Shown here: one piece after another, positions 1-11,606 of the stretch
Numbering within the stretch: position 1 is the stretch's first letter
Layout: every line of letters begins with the position of its first letter
Source of the DNA: Sceloporus undulatus
Taxonomy: Eukaryota; Chordata; Lepidosauria; Squamata; Phrynosomatidae
Length of the DNA: 64,000 nt
Assembly (NCBI RefSeq): GCF_019175285.1
Contig: NC_056523.1
Location: 126,211,306 to 126,275,305 of the forward strand
Reading direction: 5' to 3'
Notes under the pieces: model-generated
The model's database searches: none
Told to the model about the DNA's origin: nothing
The model's input: only the letters and a program-made list of their open reading frames with translations
Program-made: the position numbers and the translations under genes

Positions 1-1140
1 TGGACAGAGCCCTGTGGGACCCCACTGGTCACTTCTCTCCAGGATGAAAAGGTGCCATTGTTGAGCACCCTTTGGGTTCGGCCGGTCAACCAATTACAAA
101 TCCATGTAACAGTTGCCTTGTCTAGCCCACATTTTACAAGCTTGTTTGCAAGAATATCATGGGGAACTTTGTCAAAGGCCTTAGTGAAATCAAGATATAC
201 TATATCCACAGCATTCCCTTCATCTACCAAGCTGGTAATTTTATCAAAGAAAGAGATTAGGTTTGTCTGGCATGACTTGTTTCTCTGAAACCCATGTTGA
301 GTTTTTGTGATTATGGAATTGCTTTCTAGATGTTCACAGACTCTCTATTTAATGATCTGCTCCAGAATCTTTCCTGGTATTGATTTCAGAATAACTGGAC
401 GATAATTGTTGGGATCCTCTTTTTTCCCCTTTTTGAAGATGGGGACAACGTTTGCCCTCCGCCAGTCTGCTGGGACTTCTCCTCTTCTCCAGGAGTTTTC
501 AAAGATTATTGCCAATGACTCCGATACTGTATTACATTTGCCAATTCTTTTAATACCCTTGGATGTAGTTCATCTGGTCCTGGCGACTTAAATTCATTTA
601 GATTAACAAGGAATTCCTGTACTATCTCTTTACTTATTTTGTGCTGAAACTCCCCTATTCTGTCCTCAGCTCCTTTATCCTCAGGTTGAGTTCCCTTTGC
701 CTTTTCTGAGAAGACTGAGGCAAAGAAAGTGTTGAGTAATTATGCCTTTTCTCTGTCTTCTGTTAGCATTTTGCCATCTTCTCCACGCAGTGGCCCTACC
801 ATTTCCTTCTTCTTCCTTTTGCTGCGGACGTATCCAAAAAAGCCCTTTTTGTTGTTCTTAACCTCTCTAGCAAGCCTGAGTTCATTCTGTGCTTTGGCTT
901 TTCTGACCATATCTCTACACTTGCTAGCTATTTGTTTGAATTCCTCTTTGGTGATTTCCCCATTTTTCCATTTCTTATACATGTTCCGTTTAAAATTTAG
1001 CTGAGCTGAAAGTTCCTTGGTCATCCATCCTGGGTTCTTGCGACACCTCCCATTTTTCTTTCTCACTGGAACTGTTTTAATTTGTGCCTTCAGTATCTCC
1101 CTTTTGAGAAACTCCCATCCATTGCACTTTGGTGAGGAAG
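1..1140 (-). mobile_element. CR1-type LINE fragment (linker and RT start), cut by the window edge
   Basis: On the minus strand 1066-740 encodes the CR1 stretch between endonuclease and RT: NGRCRKNPGWMTKELSAQL, KCRDMVRKAKAQNEL and AREVKNNKKGFFGYV. Reading leftward, SPGPDELHPRVLKELA and the first RT motifs follow in several frames with stops, so the copy is dead. It is 5' truncated near 1140 and its 3' part lies left of the window. Confidence 0.85.
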
Positions 1141-1641
1141 AGACCTAACCCTTCAGAAGTCTCCAAGGCTGATGATCCACCTTTTAAATAGGTCATAACC
1201 CTCCCCCCCATCCAGTTTAACATAAAACATTACAAAATGTTCAAAAGCAAAAGCAGACTTCTGTGTTTTCTTGTTCATTTTCTTGTCTGTAATTTTGGGC
1301 ACGCCATATGGCCTCTTGATGGTCAGGACAGAAATAGAGAGAGAGAGACTCTCAGAAGACACTCCTGGCTCAGTGGTCAGTATTTTACCAGTGTGGAAGC
1401 TTATAGGTCTCTGCCATGCTGTTTGTGTGTCTGTCTGTCTGTCTGTGCATGTATGTTTGGTTTTAATTTACATTAAAGTTACATACCTTTCCAAATTTAA
1501 TCTGCTATAGAAAACAAACAAACAACAAAATCCCAACAACCCAGAAACCTGATTTCTGCAGGTGAGAAACTTTGACATAATCTCCCATGGAGCCAACTTA
1601 TTTTAAGGTCACTGTAGAAGGAGATATCCGGTGCCTCCCTG
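1141..1641. other. Intergenic, no gene seen
   Basis: This holds a short GA run near 1333-1345 and a TGTC run near 1425-1445. No coding or repeat family was recognised. Confidence 0.4.
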
Positions 1642-1813
1642 CTCAGTGATAGGTCTCAGTATATATAGGGTTGCCATAAGTGAGGGCTTCCAAACCGGGA
1701 CAAATGTAGGACAACTTTTTGTGTCCTACATTTGAAAATTTTGTCCTACATTTGTCCCGGTTTGGAGGTCCTCACTTATGGCAACCCTATATATACTGAG
1801 ACCTATCACTGAG
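1642..1813. repeat. 73-bp inverted repeat spanning an element/host boundary
   Basis: Arms 1642-1714 and 1741-1813 match at 71 of 73 positions around a 26-bp spacer. The arms include 24 bp of flanking host DNA outside the transposon end. Confidence 0.9.
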
Positions 1814-2052
1814 GCCTAACACATTTTTTTGTGTCCTACACTTGAAAAGGACCCTCGCTGAGGGGAGGCTTTCCTTCCCCACCTGGGCCCTGTTCTCGCC
1901 GTGGCGGTGGCGAAGCCCAGGCAGGGAAGGGAATCCTCCCCTCAGCCCGGGGGCAGGGGAAATCCTGGGGGAGGGGGCAAACTGGAGCGGGACCATGTGG
2001 ACCCGCCCCAAACCAGGAAAGTCCCGCCCCCAGGCGGGATATGGCAAGCCTA
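1666..2052. mobile_element. hAT-like nonautonomous element with internal inverted duplication
   Basis: The left end TAGGGTTGCCATAAGTGAGG and a degenerate right end ATGGCAAGCCTA are flanked by AGTATATA (1658-1665) and ATTATATA (2053-2060), 7 of 8 bases alike, as expected of a hAT target duplication. The interior holds an inverted copy of the left end plus its flank (1741-1813) and a GC-rich core. It belongs to the same family as the element at 8990-10365. Confidence 0.7.
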
Positions 2053-2060
2053 ATTATATA

Positions 2061-2848
2061 GCTGCTGACACCAGTACAGCCTGTGCCCTTGATGCTGTGG
2101 ATGTTTTGCAGCTGGGAAAAAGAAAGTTCAGGAGGGTGATGGCTCTTCACTTTTCCCAGCTGGAAAATCACAACCAGGTGTGTCCAGGAGCTCCTTACTC
2201 CCACAGTGGGGAGGGTGTGGGAGCAGAAAGGGAAGCCTGGTGGGACAGCGCTGGTGATGTATCCTCTGCCAGTGATTGATCAGGGTGGTAAAGACTCAGT
2301 TACATCTTAAAGACAAACATACTTATTATAGTTTGAATTTTTGCAGCCACCTTATCAAATGCATATTCTACTACCTTAAGAGCCCCCTAAATATAATAGG
2401 AAATATAATAAAATGTTTTTGGGGCAGACCTGTCTTGCTTCCAGATGAATAAGTATTGAACACCTGAGTAAAGCATTGATATGCAACAGTTATGGTTTAT
2501 TAATTGGAATTGGGTATTTTATTGTGAACCAAGATTGAATAGAAGTTTAATTTAATCTTATTTGTGGGATGAAGGTGAGAAGTAGAATTACTAGTTCTCA
2601 AATTAGAATTCCAGAGAAGGAGTCAAGAATATTAATTCAATATAAGGTGATCTCAACTTGGAAGTTTAGGTTAATAGTATTTATTAGGGACGTACAGATT
2701 ATAAGTTTATGTTCGTTATGTTTTTAATTTGTGTGTTTAATTATATGTTGATGATGTATGTATGTATATGAATGCTTGTTTTTTTAATAAAACATATAAA
2801 AAAGAAAGAAAACCTGAGTTTATCATAGGAGAAAATTATGATTTACTT
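2061..2848. other. Intergenic, no gene seen
   Basis: AT-rich unique-looking sequence with short TATG/GTAT runs near 2750-2765. Nothing further recognised. Confidence 0.35.
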
Positions 2849-2998
2849 AAGGTGTGTGTATGTGCTTTCAAGTTGCTGTTGACTTATAGCAACACCACAA
2901 ATTTTATAAGGTTAAGCAAAGAATGCTTGGAGGTGATTTTGTCAGTCCCTTCCTCTGAAATATAGCCTGATATTCCAGGTCTCCAGTCCAGAACCACG
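2849..2998 (-). mobile_element. 5S-derived SINE fragment
   Basis: On the minus strand it has the end of a 5S-like head (GGAGACCTGGAATATCAGG), then GGCTATATTTCAGAGGAAGG, and a tail with GACTTATAG-type and TTGAAAGCACATA sequence shared with the other SINEs here. Confidence 0.6.
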
Positions 2999-4674
2999 TT
3001 TTATCCCACATTTTCCAGGAAACTCCAGAGCAGCATTGCAGACATGGCAATGTGACCTGAAATACTCCACACTGTAGGTTATGTGATCGTCATGTGATCA
3101 CCATCATCTTCCACGTTACTCCAATCTTACGACAGGGAGCATGCCATTATTAAAGTTGCTGCAGACTGGGAAACAATGCTATGGCTGCAGGGTGAGTATG
3201 GGTTTTCCTTGGACTGTATATAAGGCCCCAAACACAGAGGGTAAGGAAAGGATTCTTTCTTTCTCTTTATCCCCCACCCCCCCAACTCTAATTTTAGGAA
3301 TGGGAATCCAGACAAACAATTCAATTTTAGCAAAACAAAAGAAAATGTTTTGAAGGGTGTAGACCTTAAAGAGACCTAAAGAGCTGGAATCAGTTTGAGG
3401 TGCTTTGGAACCCAGGCCTGTGCCTGCTTTCTAATGACAGAACTGGACCCTAGATGTAGAGTACCGGTATATTTATAATAAAACTTGTGAGCACCTCTGA
3501 TTATGGGCAGAATGATTAAGGATCCAAGATTCATGCCATGTGCATATTCGGGAATAAGATTTTGCTGTCAGAGAATGTGGTTTATAGTGGAAAGGAAACT
3601 AACTGCCTTGTAATACACTTGCAATGCCCCTATGGGCCAATGAACATATGGAATGTGCAACAAAATTGTCACAAATCCAGAATTTCCCACAGGCTCCTCT
3701 GTGTCAATGGGCATTCACTGTGATGAAAATGCAAGCTGTCAGTCTGATGAAGGGATGGAGTATTGGAGTGCAGCTCCCATCAACCCCTCATGGCAGTTGT
3801 ATGCTGAAAACAACCAGTTGGCCCCAACCACCACCTAAAGAATTCATGCCCGTTATAGCTGGACCTTTGAGACAGGACTGTTTCAATGCCTGTCAGGCAA
3901 GAAAGTCCTGGGTGGAGAGTGATCTGTTGGTGCTGAAGAGGACATTGTTGCCCAGCTTCTGTAGAGGAAGCTGCCAGCATAGCATTGAACAGAGGCTTTT
4001 TTCTCTGATGGCAGCTCCACTCCAGAGGCAGTTCATCTGAATGTAAAGATGCCTTTACTGCTGATTTCCATTAGGTGCCACACCTGGAGCAGAAAACAGA
4101 AAACACGATGGACTTCAGGATGCCAGGAGCACATGCTCTCTTTCCATGATTTAGATCTGGAATAATAAATGTCAATGCCAGCCAGCTACTTGCACACACA
4201 CACACCCCATTTGTATCCAGCCCCCAATGATACAGTTAGTTCATGGCAGAGGAGGCCATGTTCTCATGCCACATCTGGGGAGGCAGTGTGATGCGAGTAG
4301 CATGCAGGGCCTAAGCTGCAAATTCCCAAGGCTAGTCCCTCCCACCATGTGCAAACTATTAGGCAGAGCAAAGCATTTCTTGTGCTTGAGTAAGAATGTT
4401 CCCACAGCAGAATGGGATGGAGTGGGGGAGGGAGTGTGCTGGCGGAGAGCCAGACGTGTGGAGATAAGTCTCTCAGGCTGGCTCCATTCCAGGCCTCACA
4501 GAGCTTCATTCATAGCAACCTCTGGCCCAGCTCCCTACCCTCCCTGGCCAGAGGGCACCATTTTCTTCGGGGCCAGAAATTTTAATTTAGACACAGGGGT
4601 CATAGTTGCCTACTCATTACAGGAACAGTGCTTCAGCTTAGCAGCATGGAGCACAAGCAGGCCTTCAACTACCT
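2999..4674. other. Intergenic, no gene seen
   Basis: This holds a short CA run at about 4190-4205 and no convincing coding homology. Frames open on both strands here lack any recognisable domain. Confidence 0.35.
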
Positions 4675-4920
4675 TTTTTTGTTGTTAACTGACTTATGAT
4701 GATTCCATGAATGACAGACCTCCAGGTCTTCCTATCATCAACAACTCTACTCAGGTCTTGCACACTCAGGGTCTTGGCTTCCTTGACTGTGTCTATTCAC
4801 CTGGAATGTGGTCTTTCTCTTTTACTACTCCTTTTTACTTTACCCAGCATTGTTGTCTTTTCTAGCAAGTCATGTTTTCTCATGATATGGCCAAAGTACA
4901 GCAAAGTTCAATTACCTAAC
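4675..4920 (-). mobile_element. BovB/RTE-like LINE 3' fragment
   Basis: On the minus strand it reads as the C-terminal end of a BovB-like RT ORF (TKxxLxYFGHIMRK-type, then a basic stretch and a W-D-S-I-like block). Similar sequence recurs at 23.0-23.9, 50.8-51.3 and 53.9-54.1 kb. It is strongly decayed. Confidence 0.65.
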
Positions 4921-5568
4921 AGGGACCAAGGTTGTCTTGTAGTAACTGATGGAAGTGTCCATAGGAAGGCCCAGTTGAAAGGGTTATTATAGAAGCCCCA
5001 TAAGCAGGTTTACTCTTCAACTCACTTTCTACATGAAGCAAAGAGGACTAGTAACATCCAGTAGAAGAGAGGTAAAAAACCCCACAAAGACTCAGCATGC
5101 TGAAGATTATTTTCTTTTTGCAATTAGGCCAATGTGTTTTTGCCTAGTAATATTTAATGGCCTCTTTCAGATACTAAAAAAATATAAAAGAAAGAAAACA
5201 TGCCTTCTGCTCCAAAATTACTTTGTTATTCAGTAGGGGTGGTGATGGTAGTAGTAAAATTCCTTTTCAAGACAGAATAGTTTTACATGGGACTGTCTTA
5301 CACCCTGCAGCTATCTCGATTTGGCAAAGACAATCCTAATTAATCCTCTATCCCACTTTTTGAGCTGCTTTTAAAATGTCCCAGTTTTTCTCTGCTGCTC
5401 TTCCCACTTTCTTCCTTCATCTTCAGTCGGATTGTTCAAGGTGCAGAAGTGGTTTGCACTCATTTAACTCAGCAGTGGGAGAGAATGGGGTAGAATGTCA
5501 ACCTTCTCTGTAAACCTGGGCAAAAGGAAACTACTGCAGCCTCTCCTAGATTGTGTGTTCTAAACTAC

Positions 5569-5921
5569 AGATCTTATCACATGGATAAAAAACCCCGAAT
5601 GCACCCCAATGGGATGCAGCTGGGTTTGCATGATGCAGGCGGGAATTATTGCATGTAATTTCTTGCTGATTTCTGCAGGCAAGTGTCATCTGTCTGCATC
5701 CTGGGTCCCAAGTGTGCTTTGGAGGCCGCTTTTCAAAGTCAGAAAGCTATCGGCTTTGAAAAGCGGCCTTTGAAGTGCAGTTGGGACCCGGGCTGCAGCC
5801 AGGCTGCACTCACCCAGCAGAATTGGCAGCGAATTACATGTGGTAATTCCCACTTGCATCCCGCCACCCGGCTGCATCTCATTAGGGTGCAGTCAGGTTT
5901 TTTGTCCATGCAATAAGCTCC
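5569..5921. mobile_element. Foldback MITE, about 350 bp, almost fully palindromic
   Basis: Arms of about 175 bp face each other around about 5750: AAGCGGCC/GGCCGCTTTT at the centre, GGGTCCC, GCATGTAATT and AAAAAACC further out, ending near GATCTTATC and ATAAGCTC. CTACA occurs just outside both ends and may be a 5-bp target duplication. The termini resemble those at 59294-59582. Confidence 0.75.
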
Positions 5922-5955
5922 TACATTATAAACTGGTTTGCAAATCAGTTTAAAA

Positions 5956-6261
5956 GGGGTCATTCACACTTGCACCAGTTTTTCCTGACCCAAATTCCAG
6001 GGGGGGGGGGCAAACCCCCCTTAATCCGGTTCTTTTGGAACCAGGGATTTCTGTGCATCTTTTCAAAAGAACCCGTCTTTTTTTACCAACCGCAAATGGG
6101 AACATGATGTCAATTCAGTTCAGAGCATAGGAAGGGAAGCGTTAATATACAGAGGGCAGATCATTCAACTGGAGTAAATATAGTAGGAACTTTGATTCAG
6201 TATGACATCATCAAATCTCCCCTTATTTACTCGGCACGAAAACACTAGTGTGATTGGCCCC
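5956..6261. mobile_element. Harbinger-like MITE
   Basis: The left end GGGGTCATTCACACT and right end AGTGTGATTGGCCCC are imperfect inverted repeats of the GGGGCCATTCACA type, also seen at 52126-53825. The element holds a G homopolymer at 6001. No certain target duplication was found. Confidence 0.55.
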
Positions 6262-6709
6262 AGTTTTCATATGTGAAATGCTGGCGGGTATGCTCTCTCT
6301 GATCTCTTTCTCATCCAGGTATTGATTAGATCTGCCCTCTGAGGCTTCCCCTTTCTTCCCTGACGACAAAAGGCAAAAAAAGTGCTCCTTGCACAACAAA
6401 GAATTTGTCAGACACTTGACAGATTGGGAGATTCACCTTTTACTGTCTTTGCTTGCAGGATTGTGAATCAACTTCTTTCCTAGGAAGTGAACATTGGCCA
6501 TCTACTGCCAGTGTTACAGGAGCTGTTGTTATACTGTATGCTACTTCTACAAGGCCAGGAACTGATTCTTTTCCAGCAACATGAGGGATAGTTGTTTCAG
6601 GAATAGTCTTTATCGATCCAGTAGATTCAAGATTAGCCTGGCACCTGCTCTTTTGGTAACAGCTAAAAAACCTTTGGCCAGTCATACAGGTTGTGAAACA
6701 TGTCAAACA

Positions 6710-6710
6710 G

Positions 6711-6767
<57 letters not shown>

Positions 6768-6770
6768 AGC
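6710..6770. repeat. AAAG/GA microsatellite
   Basis: An AAAG run passes into about 20 GA dinucleotides. Confidence 0.95.
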
Positions 6771-6783
6771 AGGAGAGAAAAAG

Positions 6784-7017
6784 TACAGTGGGCCCTAGTT
6801 ATCTGCTGGGGTTTAGTTCCAGCCCCCCCCCCATGGATACCAAAATTCATAGATGCACAAGTTCCATTAAATACAATAACATAACGAAATGGTGTCCTTT
6901 TTATAAAATGGGGAAAACAAGGTTTGCTTCTGGAATTTATATTATTTTTGAATATTTTCAAGCAATGGATGGTTTAATCCACAAATAAAAAAATCTGAGT
7001 GCAAAGGACCAACTGTA
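6784..7017 (+). mobile_element. Tigger/mariner-like MITE, copy 1
   Basis: Starts TACAGTGGGCCC and ends AGGACCAACTGTA, with TA at both edges. Interior motifs ATTAAATACAATAACATA and AAAATGG recur in the copies at 11113-11363, 20332-20562 and 47792-47972. Confidence 0.8.
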
Positions 7018-7074
7018 CAAAGCTGTGTGGAGATGAGCAACCACTTGCCAAATCCTAATGTGGATAAATGTACA

Positions 7075-7375
7075 ATAACGCCACAAATCCACCAGTTATA
7101 CCTTTATTGGACCAAATACATGTTACAAGTTTTCAGAGTTCCACTGGCTTCTTCACCAGGCAAAGGAGGGGGGGCTGGAAATTAAAACGATGTTAGTTCC
7201 AACTAACATCTTGAGAAAATGTTGGCTTGGGACTGACATCATCCCTCCGATAGCTTGCCACATGTATTTTGTGCATTTTGTTTAATCCAATAAAGATATC
7301 ACTGTTTTTGTGGATTTTGGATGCTATTGTATTTTGCTGCAAGGCCAACATGGCTACCCCTAGATATGTTATGTG
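7075..7375. mobile_element. Inverted-arm repeat with hammerhead-like motif (CCAGTGG family)
   Basis: Left arm (minus sense) and right arm (plus sense) share CCAATAAAGRTATCACTG-type sequence, a GTGGATTTT block and, to the right, GGCCAACATGGCTACCCC. The left arm has CTGGTGA, a hairpin around CCAGTGG, then GAAA. The related copy is at 58876-59925. Confidence 0.6.
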
Positions 7376-7817
7376 GATAAAGGCTTCCCTTAAAAGCAGC
7401 AGCAATCTGCTAATCACGGTCTTTATGTGGCTTCTAGGTATGTATCATGTAAATTCCAAAGAAAATAATGCTTTATATGACCCATACTTTTAGGAAGACA
7501 GCTTCATGGAGATAATAGTCATAGGGATCCTTGCAGGCTATCTTGTCTGACCACACACTTGCTTCAGGAAATCTAGAACTAGAGGATTCCCAACAGATGA
7601 TAGCACTAGGGAAGGATGGATGTAAAAACCCTTAACTTCCATTTCTGCAGGCGTAAACACTTTTCTCTACAGCCTCCTTAGTCTACTTTGAATTGTTCTG
7701 CAATTACAATATTCAAATTATATGGTCTTGCAGTCAAATGTATAATTTCTTCTGTTACCAGTAAGTTGCATTTTTTTGTGGGAAACAGTGACTCGCAAGG
7801 AGTCCCTGAGAAAGGGT

Positions 7818-8036
7818 GAGAGTTAGTTTGATGTGGTAGTGGTAATGTTGGACTGGCAAACAGGAGATCAACATTGAAGCTCCCATTGAGCCAGGAAGTT
7901 CACAGTGACTTTGCACCATTCAATCATTCTCTCAGCATGGCCTACCTTACAGAGCTGTTGCGAGATGAAGTGGAAAGGATGAGAGCTACATACACTACAT
8001 TAAAGTCATTGGAAGAAAGACAGGATATAAACTAAA
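7818..8036 (+). mobile_element. tRNA-derived SINE, variant with ATATAAAC-type end
   Basis: The head resembles GTGGTGTAGTGGTTAGAGT, followed by a decayed B box and CTCTCAGC. The body differs from the other SINEs (CCTACCTTACAGAGCTGTTG, GATATAAAC at the end), so this is a second tRNA-SINE subfamily. Confidence 0.6.
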
Positions 8037-8950
8037 CACAATGACCAGTAAGGGTTGGGTTAAGTAAGAGTGATGATGAAAGATCAACTGAAAGCCTACC
8101 CTGGATGCCATGATTGTTTCCGATACGGATCCCTGGGTCATATCCAGCCATTTGGAATGTGATATGAGCAGGGACTATACCAAACAGAGGCAAGGATGGG
8201 AGGTGTGACATAGCCAACTGCCTGTCATGCATTTAATCCAGTTTCCTTAATTTCCAAGTGTGAGAATAGAGTTGCCTTAATCATTACATATCAGTAGCCA
8301 TCCTCATGAGACCTTCCTCATTAGAAATGTGCAGAGACTTCACAAAGAATCCTATCTTTGTAATGTTGATATGTCATGATGAAGGTTGAAGCCAGTGCAA
8401 GGGACCATTCTTTTACCAATTTTGTGTTTGATTAAGCTAATACCAAAAAGCTGTTCCTGAGAAAGGCTGGAAGAAGAACATGGCATGATAACAGATACAG
8501 TACAACTGTTTGAATGGTGGTTTTGGTGGAGTAAGTAACTAACATTGCATTCAACTATCTCAAAGGAAGTATTTTAAATAGACAAGTCATTTGTAATTGA
8601 AGATGTGAGGACAACTGAATACACTAGTATCCCTCCTTGCCCCCCATTGCCTTTTCAAGCAGATGCATGGACAAGGAACTGCAAGCAAGCTGGACCAGTC
8701 TAGGATGCCCAGAAAGAGTAGGTCACTGAGGGAGAAAACTGCATACATTGCCTCAATTCTTATAGGAAGATCTAAGTCCTAGATTCTAGGGTATGAATTT
8801 TTGAAGAATTTGCTATCTTCCCTTTGGACTTGGTGTGGGGGTGTCTGAGTTAAGGCAGAAACGAGGAAGCTGTGATCTTTCAGATGTGGTTATAAGACAA
8901 CTCCTGTCATCTCTCATCCTTAGTTGTGCTGGTGCAACATCATCTGATTG
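8037..8950. other. Intergenic, no gene seen
   Basis: Unique-looking sequence. Neither coding homology nor a repeat family was recognised. Confidence 0.35.
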
Positions 8951-9559
8951 TGTGTGCATGCCTTCAAGTCACTGTTGATTTATCACAAGTAGGGTTGCCA
9001 TAACCCGGCGGCCCCCATGCCATTCACGGTTTCGGGGGGCCCCTCCCGGTCCCGGTCCGGTTTGGGCCGCCACCCGTGCCTTGTTCCCGGTTTGGAGGAC
9101 CGCTCAGGCCATTGCCGCTGCCGCTAACGCAACTGCTGCGGTGCCAACCCACCTCCTCCTCCGGCTCCGCCTTCCTCCTCTTCCTCGGCGGGCGGCAGAA
9201 GCGCCGCCGTCACCGCGCCCCCACTGGGAGGGCTTGCGCGCCGCCCAGGCCTCAGCAGGGGCCAGTGGCAATGCGCGCGCCTGCCCCATTCCCTCCGCGC
9301 GCGCACGCGCCTGCCCCACTTTCCTCCCCCCCGCGCGCACCTGTCCCGGTTCCCTCCGCACGCGCGCGCGCCTGCCACCCATCAAAAGGAGGAGGAGGGG
9401 GGAGAGGAGGAGGAGGAAGGAGCTGGAGGAAAGGTGCCTGAAGGCCAGGGCAGAATTGGGCCAGAGGAGGAGGAGGAGGAGGAGGAGAGCTGAGTCAGTG
9501 GCCATTAGGTCTGCCTTGGTATTTTGGGGTTTTTAAATTATATTTAAAAATAAAAAATA

Positions 9560-9905
9560 CTTATTTTATTTAATTTTTTAATTTTTATTATTGCTTTTTA
9601 ATTTTTATTTCATTATTTTTTATTATTGCTTGTTTTTATTTTTTATTTCATTATTTTNNNNNNNNNNTTATTATTGCTTGTTTTTATTTTATTTCATTAT
9701 TTTTATTATTGCTTGTTTTTATTTTATTTCATTATTTTTTATTATTGCTTGTTTTTATTTTATTTCATTATTTTTATTATTGCTTGTTTTTATTTTATTT
9801 CAATTTTTATTATTGCTTGTTTTTGTTTTATTACATTAATTTTTATTATTAAATATATACACCCCTGCCTTGTTTTTTATTTATTTTTTCATTATTTTTA
9901 TTATT
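9560..9905. repeat. AT-rich minisatellite inside the hAT element
   Basis: About eight copies of a 35-45 bp unit with TTATTATTGCTTGTTTTTA and TTTCATTATT. The 10-N assembly gap (9658-9667) falls inside the array. Confidence 0.9.
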
Positions 9906-9978
9906 AAATATATGCAAGTGCATTTTCTGTGTATTTATGGCGCTTTGAATGCTAACAAGTCTGCCTTTCTTGCACAAT

Positions 9979-10030
9979 TATAATGATGATGATGATGATG
10001 ATGATGATAATGATAATGATGGTGATATTG
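9979..10030. repeat. GAT/AAT trinucleotide microsatellite
   Basis: A GATGATGATGAT run degenerates to GATAAT and GGTGAT. Confidence 0.9.
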
Positions 10031-10505
10031 ATATCAACAAGCCTCTGAGGCACGGCCAATGTAACTTGCTGTGATTTTTACAAACTCATGCGCAGTGAAG
10101 AAAAACCACAGTCCCTTGACCAAGTACACACTTCTGAGAAGTAAAGTTGAACCCGAGGGCAAATACATTTCTGCCATCTGTCTAAGAATAATGCCAAAAT
10201 GCTCTCCATTTTGATCATGCCTAAAAACATGCATTTATATTAACATTTTTTTAAAAAAACCTCAATTTTTTGCGCGTCCTCCATTTTTATAAAAATGTGT
10301 CCTAAATTTGAAAATGTTGCCCTACATTTGTCCCGGTTTGGAGGTCCTCACTTATGGCAACCCTAATCACAAGCCCATCAATTTAATAGGATTTTATTTC
10401 CTTCCTCTAAAATATAGCCTACAGAACCTGGTCTCCCATTCAAATACTAAGCAGTGTTAACCCAATTTAGCATCTAAGATCAGATGAGAGCTGTTGCTTT
10501 TATCT

Positions 10506-11112
10506 GTTCCTTATTTCAACGCAAGGCATAGAAGGGCATATTTTCCCCCAAAAAAGGCAAGGTGGAGGCCTGAAGAAATTAATAAAACCAAGGCAGAATG
10601 GAGACTTTAACTTTCAGAGTACAGGTACACAGTAGAAGTTGAGGACTCCAACAATGTTGTGCCCACATCATTAGGGAGGTTTCCTGGCTTGGGTGATAGT
10701 GTAGGCAAGTTTTGTGTTCTTTTGTATAGCCAGCCTATTGTAAATAGTATAATTAAATTTATTTGGTTTTGTGTTTCAGGTATTATGTACGACTTTGTAT
10801 TAGGCTCCATGTTGGATTTTCAAGGAGCATTCATATAAATTTGGTTTTGCAACCTTTGCACAGTGTCTTTCCCATATTCACTTGATTTTTGTTGAGATGC
10901 CTTTTTTAACATCTAGCTTAGATAGAACATGTTTCCATGCATAAAATCGCCTAACCAGAAAATCTTTTGCAACATCACCCCCTGGTGGCATTGCAAGGGC
11001 AAAAGAATCTGGCTAAAAAGCAAGTAAGAAAGCATAGCATGCATTTAGTTACTTCTGATAAGGAAAATGAGTGTATTGGTATGTTTCCCCCCCATCTCCA
11101 TTTAGACCACGG
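10506..11112. other. Intergenic, no gene seen
   Basis: No coding homology and no repeat family recognised. Confidence 0.35.
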
Positions 11113-11363
11113 TAAACCTTCTGTATCCCCGTTTTTGTTGTTTTGTTTTGTTTTGTTTTTTGCATGGATTCAAGCATCCAAGGTTTGAAAATGTTGTTAA
11201 AAACAATAAATTCCCAAAAGCAAACCTTCATTTTGCCGTCTTTATAAGGAACACTATTTTACTATGCCATTGTATTTAATGGGATTTGAGCATCCGTGGA
11301 TTTTGTCTTATTGCACAGGGGATCCTGGAAGCAAACCCCAGCAGATGCCAAGGGCCTACTGTA
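11113..11363 (-). mobile_element. Tigger/mariner-like MITE, copy 2
   Basis: Minus-sense copy of the family at 6784: GAGCATCCGTGGATTTTG, ATTTAATGGGATTTGAGC and an end GGGCCTACTGTA. The opposite end is decayed, and a GTTTT run near 11141-11160 may be a later expansion. Confidence 0.7.
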
Positions 11364-11606
11364 CATCTGCCTTGTTGTGTGCCTTCATGTCATTTCAAAC
11401 TTGTGGTGACCCTAAGAAAACTTTATCCTAGGATTTTCTCAGCAGGACTTGTTCAGATAAAGTTTGGCATTGCCTTCCTCTGAGGCTAAAAGACTATGAC
11501 TTGCTCAAGGTCACCCTGTGGGGTTCCATGGTGGAGTGGGCATTTGTACCCTGGTCTTCCAGTTTCCTAATCTCACACTAAAACACTACACCATGATGGC
11601 TCAACA
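11364..11606 (-). mobile_element. tRNA-derived SINE
   Basis: On the minus strand it shows GTGTTTTAGTGTGAG, a decayed B box, GAGCAAGTC, CCTCAGAGGAAGGCAATGCC and the tail GACATGAAGGCACACAACAA. Confidence 0.75.

Larger units (their letters stand above)
8990..10365. mobile_element. 1.38 kb nonautonomous hAT element, GC-rich, with perfect 8-bp TSD
   Basis: The ends TAGGGTTGCCATAA and TTATGGCAACCCTA are flanked by ATCACAAG on both sides (8982-8989 and 10366-10373). The interior has a very CpG-rich block (9000-9500) with GGA/GAG runs, an AT-rich minisatellite (9560-9900) and a GAT run (about 9979-10024). No transposase was seen; the long Arg/Pro-rich frames are composition artefacts. Confidence 0.88.
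8951..10505 (-). mobile_element. 5S-derived SINE split by a hAT element
   Basis: The two halves are 8951-8989 and 10374-10505. On the minus strand the right half has the 5S-like head (TCTGATCTTAGATGCTAA, GGGAGACCAGGTTCTGTAGG) and ATATTTTAGAGGAAGG. The left half has the GACTTGAAGGCATGCACA-type tail. The hAT element 8990-10365 lies between them with a target duplication. Confidence 0.75.

Noticed and set aside
9076-9536. Long overlapping Pro/Arg/Ala-rich open frames on both strands
   Set aside because: They lie wholly inside the GC-rich core of a nonautonomous hAT element, are low complexity, and are open in several frames at once. This is composition, not a gene.
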